DNA of 64,000 nucleotides from Tamarix chinensis (lineage: Eukaryota > Streptophyta > Magnoliopsida > Caryophyllales > Tamaricaceae). Location of the stretch: the NCBI GenBank assembly GCA_030549775.1, contig CM060174.1:50297707-50361706 (forward strand), given 5' to 3'. The notes under the pieces are model-generated. The model was not told where the DNA came from. It saw nothing but the letters and a program-made list of their open reading frames with translations, and searched no databases. The translations under genes and the position numbers were made by a program. Shown piece by piece: positions 10,781-22,434 of the stretch (the first letter of the stretch is position 1; each line of letters starts with the position of its first letter).

Positions 10781-11127
10781 TATAATACCCCATATTTTGG
10801 TAAAATTATGAATGAGAATTATGCCAATTTTTATGCATTTAATTTTGATTTGATGTTATGATTTGGTTTTAGGAAAAGTATGGTTTGAAATAAGGTTGGA
10901 AATTGAAGTTTAATGTGTTTTTCAAGCGAACAATTGATAAGTTCCATGAACTGATAGATTGGTTTGTCCTTTCCAGCAAAATGGGTTTTCTAAACTAAAT
11001 AGATCGACTAGTTTACAGAACAATCGACTAGTAAGTCCAAATTGATCTACTAGTTTATCGAGGTGGGCATATTTTCAAAAAAGATTTTTCTAAAAATTTT
11101 ATTATATTAAAATTGAACATTTTTAAT
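10781..11127 (+). mobile_element. 3' LTR of gypsy 1 (G), first segment
   Basis: Starts TATAATACCCC directly after the polypurine tract and contains CCAAT/ATTGG palindromes at 10925-11062. It is cut at 11127 by element C. The proposed continuation is 16164-17428 and 22435-24214. That order (start, palindromes, TATA, palindromes, end) matches the uninterrupted A copies. Confidence 0.75.
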
Positions 11128-11218
11128 GTAACACCCCTAAAATTTACTACTAAAATTTTGTATTTTTTTAAAGTTACAAGCAGAAGCTAAGATAATAAAT
11201 TTTGGAGTGCTACTGGTA

Positions 11219-11263
11219 CACTTAGTACTAGACCAGTTTCTTCTACCATTCTGATACCAAGTG
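11219..11263. repeat. Conserved hairpin in C
   Basis: CACTTAGTA ... TACCAAGTG arms with one mismatch enclose about 27 nt. It begins 91 nt inside the LTR end, the same place as in B and B'. Confidence 0.7.
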
Positions 11264-11895
11264 AAAATGATAAAATGTTACTTTACTTGAATTTTAAGAA
11301 TACAATTATAAAACATAGTACAATACTTAGGAAGTTTAACTTATCTTACAAAGAAAACCTACCTACTATGGTTACAAAAAGAATGTCAGAGGAAAATAAA
11401 TACAAAAGATTATGTAAAAAATATATAAAAAAAATCCTGGTTCAAAACACTGATCAAAATCTTAGATAATCCTTCTCTATTAATCCTGATGAATAATCCC
11501 TGATTAGCGTGTGTGAGCTAACCTACAAAAGCCACTGCCCATTAAATAAGGAGGGGACCAAGAAATAAAACCTTCACTACTATGGTATTGAATAACCCAT
11601 TATACAAGACTACTATGTAGGGCGTACATGCAACACACTAGATGCATCACATCAATCATATGAATAATAAATTATGCATAAAGTAAACAGAATGCGATAA
11701 TCATGTATATAACCACATGCTTCAAGATCATATGCTAACAATACTCATTCACTTAGAAATGATTGAAACTTACCAATGGAACATCCAAGCAATGCTCTTT
11801 ATAGTATATTTAGAAAGTCACATCATTTTCAACAATATGCGTAACCCATTCAATTCATAGGTAGGCCTATCAACACAATCCAATACACAACATCA

Positions 11896-12105
11896 TAGGT
11901 AGGCACAAAGGCTATTACCGAATTATAAGTAGGCTGAAAAACAGCTACCAAATCATAGGGAGGCTCAAAGGCTACTACCAACTCACAAGTATGGACAAAG
12001 GCAGCCACTGAAACACAGGTAGACTCAATGACTACTACCAACTCACAAGTAATATTAAAGGCTACTTCCAAAATACTGGTAGGCTTAAAGGCTGCTACTA
12101 TATTA
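11896..12105. repeat. 30-bp minisatellite, seven units
   Basis: Seven consecutive units of exactly 30 bp, consensus close to TAGGTAGGCTCAAAGGCTAC followed by TACCAACTCA. Because 30 is a multiple of three, one frame stays open for 92 codons on the minus strand (11850-12128). That is a by-product of the repeat, not evidence for a protein. Confidence 0.95.
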
Positions 12106-12689
12106 TACCAATAATTATTTCCATTCAATTATCAAACAATTCCATTTTTATTTATTCAAGGGGAGATCAAAAACACGAAGACACTAATGAACCCTATTCA
12201 TACTGGCATATAAAGGCAACACGATATCCTACCAACTATCAATCTAAGGATGTAAAAGTACCCTGGTCGTAATAGTACATGAAGGTACATAGTACCCTAC
12301 CAACAAAGACATCCAATCCATAAATATGCATACCCCTACTTCAGTCCATAGAGCTAAATAGAATAAAATGTAGGGCCTAGCTAGGGCACTAAGGCATACT
12401 AGAAAAATCTATAATAATCGTGGGTTAAACCAAGTCTTTAGGGTAGCAACCCTAAAGAGCCACCATTCATAATATTGAAGTCTTTCACTTTAAGTATTCA
12501 TATTTTAATTAGGGTGACCACGAAAAGCACACATTAATCACATATAATCAAGCCATCATACTTAACCATTTTTTTTATTTCGACATCAAGAAGTAACCAG
12601 GATCAAGATCATTGTCAATGTCAACATAAGTAGTGCACTAAGGCTATCCTAGGCTCAAATACTCACACTTAGTTACTTTAGGTCATAAT

Positions 12690-14300
12690 GACCAAAATAC
12701 CCTTAAGGATAAGGCTATCTCTTTACCATCCATTTCCATCACAAATTCCATTTTATTTACCAACATGCCAATAAAAAGGATAGCACACCATAATTAAACT
12801 ATTGAAAATGAAGTTAAGTTACCAAACACACCAATTGACTATTTTGCACATAAAACCCTAAACTGTGCTTCTAGAGCAACCAAATATGCATTCTCATGCT
12901 TAGTCAACAATTAATGCACTTTCTACATATTTATGATAATAAATATCATAGCATAACCTAATTTACCAAATTACCCCTAAACCAGGCAATAGTAATAATT
13001 ATGTTAAAACATGCACATCTAATATAGCAAGAACCCTATACTCATGCTTGATGACGAACATCACATATCATGCATATTCATTATCGTACACTCCAAATTA
13101 TCAAAATATCCCTAGACCCTATAATATTCATAATCATGCTGGAATAAGTGATATTAAGACACTAAACCCATATTCTCATATTTAACAACAACTAAAACTT
13201 ATCATGTATGGTTAGTAGACTAATCACCATAGTACATATTAAATTACTAAAATGCCCATAAACCATATAATATTGATTATCATACTCAAGTAAGTGATAC
13301 TATGATAGTAAACCCCTATTCTCATATTTAACATCAATTAATACTTATGCATGTTTATTTGACTAATTCCCCCAAGTACATGTAAAATTATTAAAATGCC
13401 CCTAGACCATGTAATATTAGTTATTATGCTTAAATAACTGATACTAAGATAATAAACCCTTATTATCATATTTAACATCAATTAATACTTATAATGCATG
13501 TTTATTTGATTAATCCCCCTAATACAAGCAAAATTACCAAAATACCCCTAGACCATGTAATAATGATTATCATGCTCATGAGTTGTTAATGCAGCAAACC
13601 CCTATTTTCATACCTACCATGCATATTTATTAGGATAACTGCCATTGCACCTTCAAAATTACCAAAATTTGTCTAGGTCACATAATATTATTATTCATGC
13701 CCAAACATATATTACTAATACCACAAAATCTTATTTTTATACTTAGCACCGATTATTACTTATCATGCATATTTATTAGGATAACCTCTATTGCACATTC
13801 AAAATTACCAAAATGCCCCTAGGTTATATAATATTATTATTCATGCCCAAACCTATATTACGAATACCACAAACCCCTATTATAATACTTAGCACCAATT
13901 ATTACTTATCATGCATATTTATTAGGATAACCCTCATTGCACATGCAAAATTACCAAAATGTCCCTAGGTCGTATAATACTAATATTCATGATGGAACAT
14001 GTATTTTAATGCTACAAACCCCTATTATCACTCTCAACAGCATATAATACTTAACATGCAGATTTATTAAGATGATCACTACAATATATTAAAAATTACC
14101 AAAATACCCCTAGGCCATAAAATATTAATATACCTACTAACACATGTATTTATAATACACCAACTCCTATCTCCATTCTTAATAATATTTATAACATATT
14201 AGGAGCCCCGATTAGGATTAAATATCATGATGCGCCCAAATGGCTAAATTGCCTCTAGGGCTCATAGTAGTAATATTTTTACTACAAGTATCCATACATA
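12690..14300. repeat. Tandem array of about 145-bp units
   Basis: The block AATTACCAAAATGCCCCTAG or a close variant recurs at 12963, 13097, 13241, 13386, 13532, 13657, 13803, 13949, 14094 and 14238, with spacing mostly 144-146 bp. Weaker units are at 12690 and 12826. Units also share CATGCATATTTATTAGGATAA and AATATTA(A/T)TATTCATG. About ten to twelve copies lie within the C LTR. Confidence 0.93.
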
Positions 14301-15199
14301 CTTACCAATTTACAGACACATAACAAAAATCATCACTTTTCCACATTGGACCACTTCTCAATCACTCTTTTAGACATATAACCTCTTACAAAAGATAACA
14401 TGCATTCTCTTTCCATCATCCAAGATAACATTAATAATCATGGGATTATTTGCAATATATAATATCTACACAATTCATATGTAAACAACCCTAATGTGCT
14501 AACATATGATAATCTAAACATTTTAATGGGGTATAAAGGTTACCTAATTTCTAATCAAAGCTAAACTTTAGCGGTATCCGGTGAAAAATGATTAGGCTCA
14601 ATTTAATAAAATTTTATACCTAAAAATAGTATCATAAATGCCATATTAATATTAGATGAATAAATTAATATTTTTTTATTAAAAATATTTATTAAATATA
14701 AAATTACCAAACTACCCTTGTAACTTAATATTATCCAAAAATATATAAAAACGCACAACATAACTCACGCTGCTTGTACAATGTGAGCCATGCAAGGTTG
14801 GTCAAATGGCATAGAAGGAGGAAGGATAAATGGTGGCTTATGTAAGGGTTGGTAGGAGGTTTTGGTGCTGGCTATTGGATACGGGAGATGAAGGAGGAGG
14901 TGGCTGGTGGTTAGAGGTCGTGGTTGGGGGTGATGATGCAGGAGGCTAAGGTAGTGGTGGGTAGCTTAGAGGAACTGTGATAGTGGATGAAAGGGATGGG
15001 AAGGGTGAATAAATGGAAAGGATGGTTATTGTAGGGAGAGAAGAAGAGGAGGCAAGCTACATGGTAGGCTAGTGTTGGCTACTCAGGGTAGTGCAAGGAG
15101 GAGGTAGGGTGGAGGAGCTAGCAGGTTGGAGGATTGGTTCATGGTGGAGATGATAGAGGTGGATGTATGGGTGTCAAAAAAGAAAAGAAATGGCAAGAT

Positions 15200-15860
15200 A
15201 AGAAGGGGAAAAGAGAAGAGAAGGTCAAGGAGAGAGTAGAGCATAAGGGAGAAGTGAAGAAAGGAAAAAGAGAATAATAGGAGGAGGAGGAGGAGAGGAG
15301 CTTGGTGTGCAGGTTTAGGTGGCGGTGCTAAAGGTTGTAGGTAAAAGAAAGGCAGGTACATGGTAGGGGCAAAAATGGCAGGGAAGGGGAACTCATTGAG
15401 GGGACCAAGGGAGCTGCAGGACCAAAAAAAAGGAAAAAAAGAGATGGGTAAAGGAAGGTGGTGCAATCTAGTCGAAAGAGGCAGTGGTCAGGCTTGTAGG
15501 TCATGTAGGAGGAAGAAGGGGTGTGTGAAGCAGGGGTGTTTAGATAGGGCATGTTTGGCAAGGGAGGGTGTAAATGGGGAGAAAGGAAAGGGGAGAGATA
15601 GGTCATGCAGAAAGAAAAGAAAAAAGGAGAAGTGGGACGACCTATGGGAGAGAAGAAGAAGAAGAGGAAAGGAGAAGCTAGGTTAGCCTGAGGGGAAAAA
15701 GGAAAGAACAGAAAGGGGGAAACCTAATCTAGCCCAAGGAAAAGGAAAAAGGGGTGGTTTGGGTAGGCCCAAAGGAATAAGGGAGAAGGAACAAAAAGAA
15801 AGAAAAGGGAAAAGGAAGAAAAAGGAAAAGGGAAAAGGGAAAAGGTGAAAAATAAAAGGA
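15200..15860. repeat. Purine-rich tract at the end of C
   Basis: Long GGA/GAA/AAG-rich stretch, almost free of pyrimidines at 15780-15850. Open frames here (for example 15083-15466 minus) are proline/serine/leucine-rich and come from composition. All B-family LTRs have such a tract before their AT-rich end. Confidence 0.8.
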
Positions 15861-16163
15861 AAGTATTTTTAGAGTTAGGATTAGAAATTATATTAAAATT
15901 GGGCTTTAGGGAAAAATATTAAATTAATTTATCCGAAAATTAGGGAATTAATTTAAGAAAATAATTTTAGAAGAATTATGGGTTTGGAATTTATTTAAAT
16001 AAAAAAAGTAAGATAAAATGATAAAAAAATAATTATATTAATTTATTAAATAATAAATCTATTTCTATAAGTTAAAAGGTTACAATAATAATTAAATCAA
16101 TAAGTTAAAGATTAAATATTTCCAAATAAATTAAACATTCAAATTTTAGGTTTTAAAAGTTCA

Positions 16164-17428
16164 TGGTTGTATAGTTAACACATGCAGAATTATCCCTAAG
16201 AGATTCTTAACATTTTTCTTGATGCATTTAGCCCAAAGTATTACCTTAGATCAATCTAGAAATTAATCAGGATAATTGAGGAGGAAGAGATGACCTCAGT
16301 CTTGTATTCTTCCACCTATCTCTTATACACATTCTAAGATCAATACTTCAATCCTAAGCATGATTCTAAGCATCTAGAAGATTCCTTCTATGCTGAGCTT
16401 ACATTGCCCCTCTTGTAAATTTAAAGTTTGGCCTAATTGACGTGCATTTTCTAGAAACACCAATTGGCCTCTAGAGAATAGGTTAGCATATCTTGGATGA
16501 ATTTTTGTCTATTTAGTTTGAATTCAAAAGGTGAATATTAGGATTTTTGAATTATTACTAAAAACTTTGTGATTTCTCTTGATTAGTTGGGCATAAATAG
16601 CCCCAATCACCCCTTATGTGCACCTCTTTTTCAGCCACCAAAAATCCTTAACTTAATGTATTCACCTTTATCCTTTCTACACTTTGAATCTTGTAGTCGA
16701 TTTATTACACTCTTCTAATCTTTAGCCCTCTCTTATTTTAATTATTAAGTAACAAGAGTTAGATTTGGAAAAAAAATGATTCCTTATTTTACCTTAATTG
16801 TTGTATTCTCCTTCCTTCCCTTTTGTTTCAGGTTCAAAATTATTAAGGTTTTGTTTGAAATTCTAAGTTTAAGATTTTTTTTAAGGTTTTAAAAGTTGAA
16901 ATTTTTATAGAATGAAATTTCTAGTTTAAAGGGAGTTTGGCTTCATCAAGTAAGTGATTCTTGCTTCTAATATGGATTATGAGTATTTCTACATGATATG
17001 GGTTTCATTAATTGATCTTGTATGTTAGCATGAATGAATATAGCATGTACAATTGATTTTGATGGGTAGATTGTGCATTTGAGTAAAAAGCATGAAACTT
17101 GATAAAAATGGGATATGATGATTACATGTTGAGATATGCAAGTCAATTCGGCTAAAAATGTATTATACAGTATAATGGCATGTTCCATTGTGGTTTAATG
17201 GTGATTTATAAGTATGAATCTGCATGAAAATGTTGGTTTGATGTTGTTTTAGGGTAAACCAATCAAATGGTTCCTGGAACAGTTCACTGGTTAATTCTAC
17301 CCATCAACTGGTAAGCCTGTAAACACCCTAGTCTTGCTATTTGATTAAACCCATCAACTAGTTAGGTTGAACTAATCGATTGGTCTATGAATAGTCAATT
17401 AGTTTACCCATCTAAACCTATCGATTGG
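16164..17428 (+). mobile_element. 3' LTR of gypsy 1 (G), middle segment
   Basis: From 16270 to 16960 it matches 63370-64000 in the same orientation (shared AGATTCCTTC, ATAAATAGCCCCAAT and CAAAAATCCTTAACTT), so this is an LTR U3/R region. Palindromes follow at 17255-17428. It is cut by B1 within the palindrome ATCGATTGG. Confidence 0.7.
16592..16600 (+). promoter_or_regulatory. TATA box of the G LTR
   Basis: CATAAATAG, followed by CCCCAATCACCCC. The copy at 63637 has the canonical CTATAAATAG in the same context, which supports it as the LTR promoter. Confidence 0.65.
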
Positions 17429-17527
17429 TGTAAGACCCCCAAACTTACTACTGAAAAATTTTGTTTAATTAAAAGGGTTTAATGGAAGCGAAAAGATAAA
17501 ACCGTAAATTCGGGGGCAATACCGCCA

Positions 17528-17573
17528 CACTTAGTACCAGATCGGTTCACTCCTACCATCCCAGTACTAAGTG
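17528..17573. repeat. Conserved 46-nt hairpin in B1
   Basis: Perfect arms CACTTAGTAC / GTACTAAGTG with a 26-nt loop, beginning 99 nt inside the LTR end. Confidence 0.85.
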
Positions 17574-18139
17574 CTAAGGCTAAATAAGGTTAACATTAAA
17601 CACGAGTGATTAGTAAAAACACAAGTCGTTAGTAAAGCACAAGTCATACATATATCAAAGTGCGGTTTAGGATTACAATCCAAAGAGTACGTGGCTAGAG
17701 TTTTTCAAAACATAAAGCATTGTACAAAACACAACTAAAATATGATAACACATGGTCCAATAAAAGAAATAGAGTCTGGCCGAGTTGCTCTCGATCCCCA
17801 AGTAAGGTCTAGGCTCAACGCTCAGCCCCACCCGATGTCTCGTAAGTGTAATAGGCATCGAAGACGTCGTCCCCTACCTGCACAAGCTCAGATGGGTCTT
17901 ATGCTTGTCGGAATGAGCAGCACCTATGAAACGAGTGATCAGTACGCTACGTACTGAGTAAGGTAACAGATGCGCTAAGGCCGACACATAGAGCACATAG
18001 CATAAGAATGATCATATAGGCAACATACAATAATACATGTAATAAGGAAGAGTTACTTTTCAGGTAACTTATTCTTTAGTCCTCTTAATAATATGTTCAT
18101 TTCACACATACTCTTTAATAGTCCATGTGAGTGCAGTAA

Positions 18140-18500
18140 CCCCACTATTATAGCCATGGACCGGAATACATATAGGGTAGAATGCTCCTGACCACTATTA
18201 TTTACCGGTGGACTGGTCTCCAGGGCAGAACGCTCCTGGCCACTATTATATGCCAGTGGACCGGTCTAGCGCCAACTCACATGGTGTCTCACTATAAGTA
18301 CTTAGTGTATTTCCCATGGCCTAGCTTCATTACGTTTGGTTTGTTGAGCACGGAATACCCCACTATTATAGTCGGTTGACCAGAAATCATGCAAGGCAAA
18401 ACGCTCCTAGCCACTATTATTAGCCAGTGGAATGGTCTCCAGGGCACCCCGGCTCCTGGCCACTATTATTCGTCGGTGGACCGGTCTGGGCCCGGCTCAA
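18140..18500. repeat. Degenerate 49-bp repeats with CCGGTGGACCGG in B1
   Basis: CACTATTAT, then GCCGGTGGACCGGTCT-like sequence, recurs at 18143, 18193, 18241, 18361, 18412 and 18461, about 49 bp apart where adjacent. Each unit includes the imperfect palindrome GCCGGTGGACCGGT and, in most cases, AACGCTCCTGGCC. The same array is found in B2 (41820-42170), B3 (47515-47810) and B' (27395-27650). Confidence 0.9.
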
Positions 18501-20400
18501 CAATCTTTCGCTTTAAGTGGATAGTATCATATTCATGTCTTATTCGATAAACATTACACCCTTGACATGCATGTCATCAACGTTCTACTTCTATCCTCTC
18601 AAGGGGGCCCATCCTATATCTTGAAACTTCTGCGCCCTTTATCACGCCCCAACATCCATTCCTCCTTACACTTACACATAATGAAAGACCAACTCCTAAG
18701 GGTGTGGGTTAAGGCCCAACACCTAATGACACCAACCCCACTTACTATCACCCTCTAGTGTTTTCCCTTGAAAACCCTAATTGGACCTATACGACCCAAC
18801 CTTCTCTCATTTACACTACCATCACTTCATTCATCACCCCATACCTTATCTCATTTATATCCAATCCCAAATTGTATCGCTTTACCCCTCAATTCCACAT
18901 GTGATCGAAACACCCTAGTTGGCCACTCCAGCCCTGGTACCTTTCTTCTCCCACAAGTAACCTCTCTCCTTTCACCCAAAATCTCTTCTCTCCCACGGAA
19001 CCCATACTCACCCCTTATATAATAAATTCTCACTCTTAACCTATAAGTCACTCTCCCTTAATCATTTTTACTTCCACAGTTTCCAGATTACTACTTCCTC
19101 CCAAAATCCTAATCGGGTTCCTTATATACACTTACACCAACCTACGTACTATTTTTTATCCCAAGTCTCCAATCACTCCACAACTCTCCCCTTAACTTAT
19201 TTACACCCTAAATCAAATTTTCTCACGTAAAGATCATCCCCATGCAAGTTCTATCCATCCCATGCAAACACCCAAAGTCCCCATACAAATTTTAAGGTTC
19301 CCATGCATGGTTCCCATCTCCCATTCCTTTTGGTCATTCCTTCCTCTTTAATTTCCTCTCATGGATCATGAGGTATTTTAGTCAACCTCATATCCCCCTT
19401 AATGAACTCACTTCCCATTTCTTTCTTTTTTTCCTTTCATTCCCATATCATATTATCAATTATCCTAGCATGCATGTCCTAGAGGGCCATATCATATCAC
19501 ACCATAAACACCATATATACATATCATACTCATATCATAAGAAACACATACAAACATACCTCAACTCCAAGCTGCGCTACGCATAAGACAAGTTAGGGGA
19601 AATCATACGATACACAACATAGCATGATATATAAAGCATCCAAGGCATACAAGTCACATAACACACATAGGTCTTAGCTACATCCTTACCTAAAGCGACG
19701 CTGGGCTTGGAGCACGCTCCTACGACTCCTTAGGGTTTTGGCTCGATTCACCTATAAGAGAGAAAATACTAAGGATTAGTTTTCCTCCTACCAAAAGTAC
19801 CATTTATCCTTATTTTAGTCTAAGATTAGGATTATTATTACTAAAGGGGCATTACACGTGAAAACTAGGGTTTTTATCTTTAAAATAGCCTACTAGATAT
19901 TATTAGTCAAAATATGTTTATTTTAATATTTATTTCTATACTTATATTATTAAACCTATTAGCTTTATTCTTATAATAATAGTACTGATATTAATTATAG
20001 CAAAATAGTGAAAATAATAAAAATAATAATAGTGATGCTAATGCTTATAGTGATAGAAACCCTAGCGTTTTTAAGGCTAAGCCTAATAATAGTGTTAGGG
20101 TTAAGATAATAATATAATAATTACAATACCAACAAAGTATAAATATTCCTAAAGATAATAATGATAAAGTTATATTTTGAATAATAATAATATAAGGGTT
20201 CAAATGTTTACCATAATAATAAAGATAATGATAATAGGCCATAGCTAGCATTAGTAATAATAGTAGGAATAATAGTGAGGTTAGTAATAATAATAATAGT
20301 AAACGAGGAAAAGTCCCAATCATAATAACACCAAAGTTGTAGGCCATTATTAATGATAATATTGTTATTGGTTAGGAAAATCATAAAGTTAGGCTAAGTA

Positions 20401-20855
<455 letters not shown>

Positions 20856-20924
20856 CATGATAATACAACACTAATAATAAGAAGAATAATAATAATAGTA
20901 ATATTAAGGATAATACTAGTAATA

Positions 20925-21326
20925 TTAAATAAAATTATTAACACTTATAGAAAATAGTTTAGGGGCTGGAAAAGTTGGAGAACCACCTAAGGTTAGTGGT
21001 AGAACCGGCGATGGCAACAACGCATGGAGGAGGAAGAGAGGTGGAAGGATTATTATGTAGGCTAAAGGAGAGGAAGTGGAGGGGTGTTTGAGGTGGAGGA
21101 AGGTGCAGCAGGTGGATAGGGGTGGAATGAAGGTGGTGGTGAAACTGAGAGTGGCAACGCACGGCGGTTTTTGCGGTGGCCAAAGGTGGTGGAAGATGGA
21201 GGAAGTAGAAGGAGAGGGAGGAAGGGGGAGATGAAGGCATGGGAAGGTAGGGGAAGGTTCCCTAGGTGTTTTGGAGGGTGGGGGAGGTATTGGTAGCGGC
21301 GGGATTGGCGGCGGAAGGTGGCGCAA
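20925..21326 (-). other. Proline-rich open frame in the B1 LTR, downstream of its TATA box
   Basis: A 133-codon minus-strand frame rich in Pro, Ser, Thr, Leu and His. Its B3 counterpart (44875-45285 plus, 136 codons) matches it over most of the length, including the identical C-terminus PAPKLFSISVNNFI. The length differences between the two are multiples of three. It would lie in the R/U5 transcript. However, overlapping frames (20959-21240 and 21062-21421) are open too, as expected from a C/T-rich strand, and B2 does not keep the frame. No known domain. I regard it as probably non-coding. Confidence 0.3.
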
Positions 21327-21576
21327 GGGGCGGTGAGGGGCTGGAGTGGACTGCTCGAGTTAGCATTTTGCACAGCCAGAGCGGCACATGCAAGGCGAGA
21401 CAGGGGATGATGGTGGTTCAATTTTATAGAGGGAGAGGCGGGGAAGGTTTTGGTGGGCAGAGTTTCTGGCGGCGATCACCAACGGTGACAGAACATGGGG
21501 TTGTTTGGATGGCGGCCGAAAGTTGGAATTCTAGGCTTGCGAAAAAGGGAGCTCGATTATGGCTGCCCTGGAAGTG

Positions 21577-21585
21577 TATTTATAG
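21577..21585 (-). promoter_or_regulatory. TATA box of the B1 LTR
   Basis: Minus-strand CTATAAATA, preceded by CAATTAGC. The same box is found at the matching place in B3 (44663) and, with a variant flank, in B2 (49865) and B' (32534). Confidence 0.7.
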
Positions 21586-22434
21586 GCTAATTGAGGGAAA
21601 AAACGACGAAGGGGAAGAGGAAAAGCGAGGCAGGTGTGGCAGGACCACCGGCCGGCGGTGGCACGCGGTGCAGTCCTGCCATGGCAGGTTAGGTCGGGGA
21701 GGGGAGAGAAAAAGGAAAGAGATGGGCACGCGGGGAGGGTAGCTATGGGGCTTGTTGGGGTCGAAAAAAGGAAATAAAATGACAAGAAGAGCACGGGAGG
21801 ACGGTCAATGTTGGGCTGGTGGCTGTCGGCGGAAATCGAGGCTGCAGATCGGCGTTACAGGTCGGGCTGGGGAAGAAGGAGTGCGACAGGCTGGACCAGC
21901 CGATCCAAGGGAAGAAAGGGAAAAAAGGATTGGGTGGCCTGCTAAGCATTAGGCGTTGGAAGGAAGACAACGCGGGCTTGGGCCGCGGGAAGGGAGAAGG
22001 GAGGAGAAAGGTCTGGGTTGTGCAGGCCGGCCCAGTCGGGGGGGAGGAAGAAGGAAAAATAAATAAAGAAGGAAGAAAGAAAAAGGAAAAGAAAGGAGAA
22101 AAAGGAAAAAGGAAAATGATAAAATGGTTGGGTTGGGTATTTGGTTTTTATTTATTTATGTATTTAAGTTAGATATTTAATTGTAATAACAATTATTTTA
22201 AGTATAATAATTAAATTCATTTTCAGATAAATTAGGCTATTTTGGATACATTTTCCTCAACTTCCATTTTAATTAGTAAAATCTCCAAAATTTTATAAAT
22301 AATTTATTTATTTATTTATCTTTATTTTCCTTAATTAATTTCCTCTTTATTTAATAAAATAATTTATTTTCTAAATTTTCCTAATAAATCATTATTCTAC
22401 CATAATTCTTAAATTAGGATGTTTAGGTATTTCA

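Larger units (their letters stand above)
11128..16163 (-). mobile_element. LTR element C, about 5 kb, inserted in the G LTR
   Basis: Starts TGTAACACCCC. The right edge is placed at 16163, where AAATTTTAGGTTTTAAAAGTTCA resembles the B-family end; this edge is uncertain and I found no matching target duplication. Order inside: 46-nt hairpin, 30-bp minisatellite, 145-bp repeat array, polypurine-rich tract, AT-rich end. This is the B-family plan, so C is a diverged B relative in minus orientation. No coding sequence is recognisable. Confidence 0.65.

Noticed and set aside
11850..12128. 92-codon repeat protein on the minus strand
   Set aside because: The frame is open only because the minisatellite unit is 30 bp. 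It lies inside an LTR, without coding context.
11896..14300. Regularly spaced repeats that could suggest a CRISPR array
   Set aside because: Units are contiguous tandem repeats without unique spacers, and the sequence is plant nuclear DNA.
15083..15686. Overlapping 90-127-codon frames on both strands
   Set aside because: They overlap each other in a purine-rich tract with few stop trinucleotides; the products are low complexity and lack domains.
21266..22172. Arg/Gly/Lys-rich plus-strand frames as basic proteins
   Set aside because: They are opposite-strand shadows of the C/T-rich promoter and polypurine parts of B1.
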